Part shown: piece after piece, positions 10,212-19,730 of the stretch
How positions within the stretch are numbered: position 1 is the stretch's first letter
Layout: the number at the start of each line of letters is the position of its first letter
NCBI GenBank assembly: GCA_947646735.1
Contig: CANTFK010000239.1
Location: 62,001-126,000, forward strand
Origin: Peronospora farinosa
Taxonomy: Eukaryota > Oomycota > Peronosporomycetes > Peronosporales > Peronosporaceae
DNA length: 64,000 nt
Direction: 5' to 3'
Notes under the pieces: generated by a model
Told to the model about the DNA's origin: nothing
Databases searched by the model: none
Seen by the model: the letters and a program-made list of their open reading frames with translations, nothing else
Made by a program: the position numbers and the translations under genes

Positions 10212-10707
10212 TGTGGTGAAGCGGGGTTCACAAAATTTCTGATGTGATCCCGACTCTCCACTGGCGCCCAGACAACCGACTATCGGAGGGGGTACTCCGT
10301 TCCGTGCAACTTTCCTTCCCCATCTTGTGTACCCGTCGGTAGGGCGGGTAACACTCTTCTCAGTGGACTTGAGTCGATGCTGAACTTGACCGTGGTTAGG
10401 ATTGGTTGGGGGTCGACCGTGCGTAAATCTTCACGCGGTAGAGGTGTTCTTGTAGGTGCTCTATCCGAGTCACCCTGATCTCTCTTGAGATCACCTTGCC
10501 CAAAAATGTAGATACTTGATCCGCCTAATATACTTGACCTTCGGACCACTTGATCCGTCTCGCGATCTTGTAACTTGTCCTTTTCTTGTTATGCTGCGTC
10601 TAATCGCAGGGGAGTTCTTTGTTTTGAGAGGTCTTATAATACCTGGCCAAACAATAGAGCGATATCACTTGTAGGTACTGGTGGCAAATGCTCTTGAGTC
10701 GTCGGGG
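10212..10707 (-). repeat. Left (3') LTR of element A copy 1, truncated
   Basis: Starts tgtggtgaagcggggttcac on the plus strand and stays parallel to the right LTR from 30058 (tgtggtggagcgg) through gtagatacttgat and gcaaatgctcttgagtcgtcgggg. At 10707 the match stops, where a different, related LTR begins. The tggcgccca string at about 10262 lies inside the LTR. Confidence 0.75.
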
Positions 10708-11280
10708 TGTGAGTTCTTAATATTGTATGATGAGACCCCAAACCACTCACTGTGACGGACTGCCGACTGTCGGAGGGGGTACCCCGATACCGCGTATGAA
10801 CCTTCTCTCACCTTGTGTACCCGTCGGCTGGCGGGTTGCACTCTTCGGAGGACTTGGTGATGTAGACGTATGCCTTGAGGGAGGTAGACCTGGGGGGCCT
10901 CGAGTGGATATGCTTCACTCGGTAGGCCGGTAGGTGGCCACTCGATCGACCTTGTCGAGAGTGGACTTAGAGCCAAATTCTTCAGGGAGCTTGTCGTCCC
11001 TGGCCTTTTCCTTCTTGTTTCAGGGGTATTAACCACCTGACCTTTACTTTGCTCCCGGACCGTGAGGTAAGGGAGACCGCTTCCGATAGCGGGTCTTGGG
11101 GGGGGGGGGTTGCTACTAGAACGAGCTCACAGGCCAAATATATTCTGGAGCTCTATTCGCGCTTGAACTTAATCACGCATCTGTCTTCAACGGGGGGCCA
11201 AAATATATCCCTTCCCCGAACAGGTAGTAGCTTAGAGAAAGTTCTTCTTGGGTGACGGAGTCGTGCCACGTAGATCGCAA
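10708..11280 (+). repeat. LTR of related family E inside the element A LTR
   Basis: The block tgacggactgccgactgtcggagggggtacccc, the gagtggatatgcttcactcg block, and aacggggggccaaaatatatccc all match the reverse complement of the two family-E copies at 32430-33432. A run of 13 G lies at 11098-11110; family E has a C run at 32461-32475. Right boundary approximate. Confidence 0.55.
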
Positions 11281-11409
11281 ATTGAGTAGTATTTAATATA
11301 TTCCTATCCTTTTAACTCCTTTACTCTATCCTTGCCTGAAGATCTGATTCCTTGCGTCGACTGGTCTGATTCTTGTATCAACTGGTCCGGAGTGGCTGAA
11401 CCCCGAAGG

Positions 11410-11690
11410 GCCGAGGTCGATCGCCGAGGGACCCAGGTCTACCAACGAGGGACCGGGTCGACCAATGAGGGACCAGGTCGACCAATGAGGGACCAGGTCG
11501 ACCAATGAGGGACCCAGGTCGATCAACAAGGGACCCAGGTCTACCAACGAGGGACCGGGTCGACCAATGAGGGACCAGGTCGACCAATGAGGGACCAGGT
11601 CGACCAATGAGGGACCCAGGTCGACCTATGAGGGACCCGGGTCTACCAACGAGGGGCCAGGTCGATCAATGAAGGGCCCTGGTCAACTCC
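11410..11690. repeat. Tandem repeat, 20-21 bp unit, ~13 copies
   Basis: Unit close to accaggtcgaccaatgaggg, with a higher-order block of about 103 bases repeated twice (from 11434 and from 11535). Short reading frames on both strands here are by-products. It lies between the LTR and the antisense ORF, the same place as the different repeat at 58780-59060 in copy 2. Confidence 0.85.
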
Positions 11691-11884
11691 CTTCGGTACC
11701 AGTTAACCGGTACCCTGATACTGATTTTTCTTCTGTAGGTCCTGCGGATTGTTCTCCACCAACGGTCGCTCCCCTTCGAGGCCCCTGTCTCTCTGAATTC
11801 TGGGATCCCCACATCACAAAAACAGCTCTTCACCACACCAAGCTACCGCTTTTGAGAAAGAATTGAAGGCTCGCCTCTTCAAAT

Positions 11885-13381
11885 AAAACAGAAATTACAG
11901 AAATCGCGCAGCGCATGCAAACTGGCTCAGATCGAGCGTGATCAGTTGGCGCAGAAGTTGGTCGATCGAGAAAACGAGCGCAATCAGCTAGCGCGGACGT
12001 TAGCCGACAAAGAATCTAAAGCGATCAAGCTCTCCGCGCTCGAGACTCTTTCGTTGCTCGCTTGACCGATTTGATTTCTGGTGCCGGATGTTCGGCTTCC
12101 TCCTCGTTACCCACTACTGAGACGTTTCCTAAACGGAACAAACGTCCGCACCAGGCAACTACCCCAGATAAGACAATCTCGAAGCGGTCGCGCGATTATA
12201 CTACGTCCCCGAGTTCACCGCCCACTCCCCTTTCCGACCAATCTGATTCCAAGTCTCACGTCCCTGATGGATCCCTCTCGCCTGCTCCTCGTGGATCCAC
12301 AGCCGGTAATTCTGACGAAGATGATCGATCTTTTAGCTCGTCAGACCAGACCGACGATTCGTTGATGGCTGCATTACCTTCCTCTCCGTCCCTTACCGAC
12401 GACGTGTGGCGATACAGTCCAAGACGGCTCCGCCTTCTCACCGATAGTGGTCGACACTCCCAGCTCGATGGTTTCACCTCCTAGTACTCAGCTTCCCGTA
12501 TCCATGGCCGACCTGTTTGGGGAATCGTCCGATGATTACGACAGCATCGGTAGCGAGTGTCGAAGTCCATGCAATCAGCTGTTACCCACGGAAGAATATA
12601 TGAATCTCCCAGCCACAACTATTTCTCGCGATCAATGGCTTCCAGGATATCGTGATCGAGTTTCTCGATCACCTGCCGATACCATTCCTTGGTCGGCTCG
12701 AAAATCAGCTTGACATGTGTCTCGGAGTTGAATTTGAACTTTTTTTACATCACTTTTCGAAACCGACGGGTTATATCTTCCCTGTATTCGAGGGGGAAAA
12801 CCGTAACCAGCCTAACGCCGACTGGTCGTCTAGATTGATCACTTCTTCCCAGATAAAGCGATTATATGATTCCCAGCCTTGGAATATATACGATTCCATG
12901 GTCGATCCAATTTCGTGCCGGCAAACCGGTTGGTACTCAGAATTGATTACTATGTATCATGCCTTTGAACTCCGTCACCGTCAAGCCCTGTGGGAAGCGA
13001 CCCATTTTCTTCCGATCTCCATCAAGATGCGTCGATCCGATCCTGCGTTAGCCACTTTTGCTAAGGAGCGAAGCCGACGGCGATCAAGAGCTGGCCCCAG
13101 ATGGAAAAGTGTTGCTGACGATTCTTCAAGGTATATGTGACAGCCATTGTGACCTCGACATCCTGTTGGACCCCATATTCCTCCACTTTCCTCGTCCGAA
13201 CGAGGTGATATTGTGGTATCCAGGATTAGCCACAAAGCAAATCAACATTCCCAATTTGGTCACCGCGTACTCCATAAGCAACTCGACGGAACCCTGGCGA
13301 ACCCATATTCGCTCTTCGATTGAAGATCATCCCGGATATTCCGTTGCCCGCCTGGTCGACAAGTTTGTAGCCCATGAGTAA
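11885..13381 (+). pseudogene. Antisense ORF of element A, copy 1, broken
   Basis: Homologue of the intact antisense protein at 59570-62173. In order: a Leu/Glu/Arg-rich coiled-coil block (11915-12060) that ends at a stop near 12062; a Ser/Pro/Lys-rich block in another frame (12065-12430); a block with MADLFGESSDDYD and DQWLPGYRDR (12504-12712); a block with HFSKPTGYIFP, DPISCRQTGW, HRQALWEATHFL and RSRAGPRWK (12720-13105); and a last block with CDLDILLDPIFLHFPRP, WYPGL and INIPNLVTA (13135-13381). At least three frameshifts separate them. The Arg-Ser-Gly-Thr repeat of copy 2 is absent. Lies head-on to the integrase, whose end is ~260 bases away. Confidence 0.8.
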
Positions 13382-13640
13382 TTTCTTTGATGTAGCTTGT
13401 TAAATGCGATCCTTTCGTATAATTTCAATCTTTGTATTCCACTTGGATCGCATCCAAATTTTCTTTTTTCCTTTGATCGTGAAATCGTGATCGATTAAAT
13501 TAGATCGCCAATTTTCGATCGTTTACTCACTCCATATATCCCATTCCACCTTCATGGGTGACCTCCTCAAACATCTTCACCATCCCTAACAGCCCACCGC
13601 TATTAGTCACGACGTTCCTCCTCGTGCACCTCGAAACGAT

Positions 13641-15169
13641 TCACACTTGCTCGATTGCGATCAAACTCTTCCAGAAAAGCACCGCAATATAATCAGCCTC
13701 ATCTATCCCAGACGGATCGTCATAGCCTTTCCAATACACCAAAAATTGACGGTGCACCCGACCATAACGTGTCTTACGGCCAGATCGTACATCCCAGCTA
13801 TCTTCTGGCAACAATGCTTCATCGAAATCAATTCGATTTGCCTCCTCTACATTAAGCAAATTCGTAGGCCGTTCCGGAAACACTCTGACCAGTTTCAATT
13901 TAAACACATGGACTAATGGGAACAGCCTATACGGCGTAACTGCGATTTATAATCGCACAGCGTGATCACCGCATTTTTCTGCCACACGAAACGGTCCATG
14001 CCACATGTGATCCAGCTTCCGAGCGTATCCATTCTTGGCCCGATCCAGATAGAGCCATACAGTCGATCCGCAGCTTACTTTCAATCGATCGTGATCTGCA
14101 TTATGGCGATCGGCTCGATCTTGAATCGCAAGTTGTAGTCGATCATTCACCATCACTCGAGCTCTTTGATACTGGCGTTGTATGCCATATCGCTATCGCC
14201 GTGGATCTCGATCCCGTGGCTTCATGCTTCCTAATGGCAGGGTGGCCTCCAAAGTTGATCGTGGGTCCCAACCGTGAATCATGTATCCCCACGGACACGA
14301 TCTTGCGCGGTGTTAATCGGAAAAGTCAATCGCTATGCATATTCGTCCCAGTCTTTTTGATTCTCATCCTTCACATACATCTTGATTACTCTTGTTAGAG
14401 TTAAAACCATTTGCTCGTCTGGGCCATTTGCTTGCGGCCTGTATGCCATAGTGGCCCGCTGTTTCTGTCCTGCGATTTTGAAAAAAGCTCGGAAGAAATC
14501 AGACATAGATCTTGGCTCTCGATCGTGGCGGATTGCTTCACTTGCACCAAATCGTCGAAATACGCATTCTTCGTAATTCTCTGCAATGGTTTGTGCAGTT
14601 CTAGACGAACTAGCCTTCGCGATCACTCAACCAGAGAACAAATCGATCCATAATAACAGTTCGGTGCTTCCTTTAAATGATCGCGGCAACGACGGGATAT
14701 GATCCATAGCCAAAATTTGAATAGGATAGATTGCCTGCAAATTTCTTGGTGCTCCTCCGTGATCAGATGGTCTCCCTTTGCCCGTGTCACAATCCACACA
14801 TTCTCCTACATAGCGTTGCACACTCCGGTACAATACACGCCAATGAAAATTCATCCTGATTCGTTGGTACGTACGACCTATTCCTTGGTAAACACCCTCC
14901 AGACTCGTATGGTAATGATGTAAGAAGTCTAGCTTCAATAGCTCTGGTATCACCAAACGAGCTAACTCTGCACGACCTTCGGATCTCGCAACCGATCTAG
15001 GGCAGAAAAAAAATAATCCACTGTGATCCACTTCGTAATCGAATGCGAGCAGCGTGCAGGCCTTCGCTTCTTCTGCTGTCAACCTGGCGACGTCCCCGAC
15101 CAGATATGTCTTCAAGTTGGCTATCCAATTCTCTTTGTCCTGTGCTTGCCTTATTCTATCCATTCGCAC
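13641..15169 (-). pseudogene. Element A copy 1 integrase with chromodomain-like end, broken
   Basis: Four reading-frame pieces that align in order with the intact ORF at 62357-64000: the N-terminal zinc-finger region and first catalytic Asp (15169-14627; MDHIPSLPRSFKGS, then WIDLFSG), second Asp and Glu region (14626-14333; AIRHDREPRSMSDFFRAF, YRPQANG), the KxxHxxHGPFRV-like segment (14156-13947) and a chromodomain-like tail with FLVYWKGYDDPS (13907-13641). Family role: strand transfer of cDNA into the host chromosome; chromodomains guide the target site. Frameshifts at about 14627, 14330 and 13930 make it inactive. Confidence 0.82.
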
Positions 15170-15269
15170 TTGTAAACCTGTAAAACTTATGGTTGACAGC
15201 GTCTTCTTACAGCTGATCGAGTGATCGCAGCTACTCTGACTACTTGATCAACTTGAATAGGGAGCAACA

Positions 15270-15735
15270 ACTCATCCAATCGATTGATTGTGATCAATCC
15301 TTGGCGATCTCTATCAGAAACGACGGATTTACCTTTCTCTTGCTGTAGAGCTTCGCTAGCTAGCCGATCAGCACTCTGATTCCATTCTCGCTTCATATGA
15401 AGGAAATCTTGACTTGGCCATGATCGGAGTTTTTCCATAGCTTGACGACGCAGCAACTGTAGACCGGGTGTTTTGCAGTCGATCTCGCCACGCATTTGCC
15501 TGATCACCAAATTTGAATCACCGCAAATAATTACACGTCCCCCGGTCTGATCAGCTATCAAATCGAAACTGAGGAGTAGTCCTCGATATTCTGCTTCGTT
15601 CACCGTCAAATTAGTCGTAAATTCAGAGGCGGCAGCTACGATCGTCCATTCTGGTAATTTCCATATGATCGCGCTGTATGCTCCGCCCTTCCTCTTTACC
15701 CTAGCCTATCCATCGAAACTGGCCACCAAGAGCCT
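15270..15735 (-). pseudogene. Second RNase H domain (RNase HI/archaeal-like type) of element A
   Basis: After the Gypsy RNase H, the minus strand reads VASFDG, then ARVKRKGGAYSAIIW, TVNEAEYRGLL, IICGDSNLVIRQMRGE, and HMKREWNQSADRLASEAL. This is the full RNase HI motif set: Asp in FDG, Glu in NEAEY, Asp in GDS and Asp in SAD. It is distinct from the Gypsy-type RNase H at 15837-16250. A TAG just after FDG (near 15707) and a frame change near 15610 break it. An extra RNase H of this kind is known in plant Tat/Ogre elements and, as I recall, in an oomycete group. Confidence 0.75.
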
Positions 15736-15836
15736 TTCTCCTATTATCACTGTGGGTGGCGGCATACTCATTGTTTGCTTGGGCTGTTTCCTTGGAGCGA
15801 TCGCGATCAACACTTCATCCACTTCCTCACGAAGAG

Positions 15837-17705
15837 TTATACTCGCGTCCAGTGTACACAATATCTCATCCTCGCCCTTCTCACTTCGGCGGATCTCCAA
15901 TGTCTAATTCGAGAGTATCTGCCTAGTCTCCCTTTGAGACCCGAAGACTGCAACAACCAATCCAGAGTGGAATATCTCGTAAGTACTACAATCGCACGTG
16001 AGAACAACATAGTATAACAAATTTCCAGAATCCGAAGGAGGGCTAAAACCTCTTTTTCAACTATCCCGTAATTAACCTCATTAGGCTTCAACGTTCGACT
16101 AGTGACGGTGACCGGCCAAAACATTCCATCATGCTCTTGCAGTAACGCGGCCGATATCGCCCACTTTCTGGCGTACACCACAATTACGGTTGATCGATCC
16201 GGATCAGAATGCTTCAAGATTGGTGTTGCAGCTATTTTAGCCTTCAACAGAGTAAATGCAACTGTAGCCTTTTCCCAACGATTCCTTTCTTCGGGATCGT
16301 GACCGTCCCCAGTAATGAGTTCCTGATCGATTTTGTATCCATCTCGGAGGGATCGTTTTTGTAGCCATCTCTGGAGGAATTGCGATCACACTCTGGTCCG
16401 GCATCGGCTATAGACGTCGTAATGTCACTAGCGCGGCGGATTTCATGGAAATCTGCCTCCCGTAACTTGTAGAGCACAGATGCATAAACTGCAAAGTCTC
16501 TAATAAACCGACTGTAGTAATTCAGACTCCCCAAAAACGATTGCATCGATCGCAGCGTTTGAGGGAACGGTATATTCCAAGTGATCGCAATTACTTGGGG
16601 TGAGCTTCCAATCCTGCAAACGAAACCAGATGACCCAGATAACCTACTTTCCGACGACCCCAGAAACTTTTGGCCACACTAATCGACAAATTCCACTTCT
16701 CGCACGCCTCCAACAATCGTTCCACCTTCTCATACAAGGAGGTCCACGATGCGGCGGGTATCAATATTTCATTGATATATGAGCGCCGACCTAACACTGA
16801 CGGTCTAAGATCCTTATTCGGTTCACCGTCGGTAATCACGTCAATCATCTTTGATGACTCAGTAGTGATAGGATCAGAGCTGGCACTAATTTTCAGAAAT
16901 TCATATAGAGCATTGTCAATCAATCTTTTGTAACTCTAAGGAGCATTCTTTAATCCAAAAGGCATACGTAACCATTCATAAAATCCAGACTGTGTATTAA
17001 ATGCAGAAATTCTTTTTGCCCGTTCCGTCATTTCAACCACCCAAAATTCACTTGTCATATCTAGGGAACAATACCACATCGCCTTATACATATTGTAGTA
17101 ATTCGCTGATTAGCGGCATAAAATATACCATTAATCGGGTCAATTAGTTCACCCTGGATAATCGATACATAATCGAATGTCCTCGCCATTTTTCTTAATA
17201 ATCACTACAATTGGTGAGACCTACGGCGACGTAGATGGCGGAATGATCTTGGCAGACAATTCCTTGATCAAATTAGCTAATTTCTCCCGAAATTTGGGTG
17301 CCACAGGTCGCACTCTCTGCGCGATCGGGTTAGCTCCTCCAACATCAATGTCACAAACTTCTCTACGTGCTGTGGGAGGTAGGGCATTACCTTTCCCTAT
17401 GAGTAAGTGGCGATTCTTCCAAATTAATTGTCGTAGCTTTTCTTGATCTTCTGTTAGTGGCATTCCAGGGTCGCCAAATTGAATATCGTCGATCGATACT
17501 TCCACCGTAGACGTCACAATTTCTGGCAACACCGCCATATGCTGATCAACATTTTCGGCAAACAGGTCACCACTCTCGTGAGAATATACTGCCTCTTCAG
17601 ATGATGGCCTTCTGTTGGGACATCTTCGGTTGCGATCGCAGTGAACTTACATTTTACTCGATCGTATTGTCCCTGATCGTTATCGTCGACTCCGATCTTC
17701 GTCAA
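15837..17705 (-). pseudogene. Element A copy 1 reverse transcriptase and Gypsy RNase H, broken
   Basis: Pieces in order: the start of reverse transcriptase (17538-17221) with the preceding linker; the palm and connection part (16923-16591) where the usual YxDDI active site reads YINEI, so both catalytic aspartates are gone; the thumb/connection piece QSFLGSLNYYSRFIRDFA (16546-16440); and RNase H (16247-15837) with VIVVYARKWAISAALLQEHDG, SRTLKPNEVNYGIVEKEVLALL. A segment between 17220 and 16930 is decayed beyond one frame. Confidence 0.78.
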
Positions 17706-17827
17706 ATCTCAAATTGCTTCATCCAATCGATCTATTATCTGATCGGCTTCTCCCACTTCTCTGGTAGCATCGATCACATATGTGTACTGTTCTTGATCTT
17801 GGTTTGTTATGTCTAGATCGCTACTAT

Positions 17828-18165
17828 TGAAAAGGTGCAAGATAGTACCGTCACTAGCTTACACGCGCGCTTGAGGAAGATTTAAGCCCAAGTATTAGGT
17901 ATCAAGTAAATTTAACTCCGATTTTATTTTGGTTTTAATCCGTACTAATTACGAAGATTTTAGTCGTAATAAATACGACAGTGTTCCCGCCTTTCGGGAA
18001 CCACACAATTTCAGGTTGATTTATCATTGGTCCATTTTGGGACTTTAGCCCCAATAATAAACCAATAATAAATTACCACGCTGTGCCCGCTATTCGGGCC
18101 CAGCACCTGCCTACATATGTATTTGTTTATTTGTTTTAACTATGTGTGTAATGTAGCCCATTACA
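17828..18165 (-). repeat. Left (3') LTR of B copy 1
   Basis: Matches 26099-26427 over its length except for clustered changes in the first 18 bases, where TGAAAAGG replaces TGTAACGGG. Ends CCCATTACA. The 5-bp duplication abuts it, so this is the true end. Confidence 0.9.
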
Positions 18166-18465
18166 TCACCCTCTTCTCATGACAGCACTCACCAACCCGT
18201 GAGTGCTCAACTGTCGAAACCCCATCGCTCACAAACGAACAAGCAATGTCCGGAGACCCAACACCCAATCCAGCAGCACTCCCAAGAAACATCAGCGGGA
18301 GTGCAACAATCAGCATCATGGCGCGGCAACTCATACCTTGGTCACTGTACGACTTGTCCGGAGATCACGCTCCGGACTCGCTGGACATGATAATATTTTT
18401 TAATATATATAAAATTAATTAAATTAAAAATAATTATTAATCATCTATACCGGGTATAGGATTAC

Positions 18466-18690
18466 CTATAGTAAATCTTCGATTTAAATTAATAGGTTGA
18501 TCTAAAGACGGATTTTTATCACTCCCTTTTTTTAATAAGAAATTTTTAATTGCCAATAATAATTTAATCTCCTCATTAGACAAATTTACTGAATTTTCAT
18601 TTAATTTTTTCAAAGCTGATAAAACACCAGTTTGATCTATTTTATGTAAATCCTTTGATAATTCACCTAAGGATTTAATGGATTCTTAGA
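18466..18690 (-). pseudogene. Mitochondrial ORF fragment
   Basis: Minus-strand frame rich in Lys, Asn, Leu and Ile (contains [18 protein letters not shown], then LLLAIKNFLLKKG) ending in TAA after IPGIDD. No start within the insert. The composition is that of oomycete mitochondrial reading frames; I do not recognise the protein. Confidence 0.55.
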
Positions 18691-18752
18691 GTAATAGCTT
18701 GTCACGTTATAAGTCGCGGGTTCGAGTCCCGTTTACATTTTACTTTTCCTTT
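18690..18752 (+). tRNA. Mitochondrial tRNA-Asp (GUC), 5'-truncated fragment
   Basis: Anticodon stem atagc/gttat encloses the seven-base loop ttgtcac with anticodon GTC. The T arm is gcggg-ttcgagt-cccgt. The 3' acceptor strand ttacatt has no matching 5' strand in front, so the acceptor stem and part of the D arm were lost at the junction with the preceding piece. Not functional in the nucleus. Confidence 0.75.
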
Positions 18753-18756
18753 TGTA

Positions 18757-18985
18757 ATTGTAGGTGTCGTGTTAATACATTTAATTTTATTACATGAAGT
18801 TGGTTCTAACAATCCTCTAGGTATTACTTTAAAAACAGAAAATATACCCTTTTATCCATATTTTTATACAAAAGATTTATTTGGTTTAATTATATTATTT
18901 TTAATATTTTTTATTTTTATTTTTTATTATCCCAATACTTTAGGTCATCCAGATAATTATATTGAAGCAAATCCTATGAAAACCC
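18757..18985 (+). pseudogene. cob: Mitochondrial cytochrome b fragment
   Basis: Encodes [15 protein letters not shown], then [18 protein letters not shown], a hydrophobic stretch, and [18 protein letters not shown], the well-known segment of cytochrome b between helices E and F including the HEVGSNNP motif. About 76 codons without a stop; the frame leaves cob after MKTP at about 18985. A piece of the complex III gene with no ends. Confidence 0.92.
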
Positions 18986-19085
18986 CTTATACCGCCTACC
19001 ACTACAACACTGGCTGCTAATAAATAATAATAGATATTATTATTAGTCTTTTCTTCTTTTTTTTCGAAGTTTAAATCCTCTTTTT

Positions 19086-19301
19086 TTAAATCTTCTTTTT
19101 TTCTAAGTTTAAATCCTCTTTTTCTTCTAAATTTTCTTTTAAGTCTAGAATATCTCTTTTGTTAAAAAAATTTAAATCAAAAGGATCTAAATAAAGGATA
19201 ATAGAACTCAAACTTAAAGTTATTAGAATGCTTGTAATAATTTTTAGATTTTCTGCTAATTTTGTTTGTAATTTTATTTGTAATTTTTTTATTAATTCCA
19301 T
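19086..19301 (-). pseudogene. Mitochondrial ORF, Lys/Leu-rich, one membrane segment
   Basis: ATG at 19301; 71 residues with a hydrophobic segment (ITSILITLSLSSIILYL) followed by a charged Lys/Glu repeat coded by aaatcctctttttt-like direct repeats. Looks like an oomycete mitochondrial reading frame of unknown function, apparently with its own start codon. Confidence 0.5.
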
Positions 19302-19730
19302 AATTTTTTAATTTTTTTTGAATATTAACTTTACCGATGCGGGACTACTTTCGCCGATTTCGAAAACTGCGCGGGAAGGGTCTTGATGGAATCGGGTATG
19401 AAGCCCTGCAACGTTCTTGGTGTGCCTTCGTTTAACGTTGGAATCGGATGCTCGAGGATGGTAGCAGCTTCCAATTATGGCTCGCCAATCGAGAGGAGCT
19501 TCGCGCCGATCACTCCATCGGCGCGCTACGCGAAAGAGTGTGTGAGGATGCTTGGAATGAGGACCGCCTCTGCTTCGTCCATGTCAATGAAGGATGCCGG
19601 TCTTGTGACTAGAATCCACGCCCAACTCACGACGAATGGCGACGACACATCGCTGAGTGTCCACTCAGTGATCGCGAATGAAGTTGGATTGCAAAGTATG
19701 AGCGAAGTCTGAGCGAACGGAGAAGCGTAG

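Larger units (their letters stand above)
18388..19334. other. Nuclear insert of mitochondrial DNA (mosaic of at least four pieces)
   Basis: Very AT-rich block absent from the other copy of element B, which reads straight across the site (ctggaca then cgatgcgggac). Pieces: 18388-18685, whose minus strand encodes the end of an unknown mitochondrial-type protein finishing NPIPGIDD; 18686-18752, most of a tRNA-Asp; 18757-18985, part of cytochrome b; 18990-19334, with a minus-strand ORF from 19301. The order and strands do not follow one gene, so the pieces were joined before or during insertion. No target duplication is visible, which fits end-joining repair. The reading frames are not decayed, so the event is recent. 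Confidence 0.9.
18246..19681 (+). pseudogene. Antisense ORF of element B copy 1, split by mitochondrial DNA
   Basis: ATG at 18246; coding parts 18246-18387 and 19335-19681 match the intact antisense ORF at 49524-50018 almost base for base. The 947-base insert interrupts it after the codon for Asp in PDSLD. Further breaks: a CAA-to-TAA stop near 19433 in the block before QRWNRM, a stop in the segment after the Cx2C pair near 19610, and an early TGA at 19679. The Cx2Hx4Cx2C motif is still readable. Confidence 0.85.

Noticed and set aside
11326..11607. Minus-strand ORFs with repeated VDLxPHWSTWSLIGRPG-like peptides
   Set aside because: They are translations of a tandem DNA repeat that is open in several frames; no start context or domain.
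18390..18685. AT-rich stretch as a centromere or replication origin
   Set aside because: It is part of a mitochondrial insert with readable mitochondrial coding sequence.
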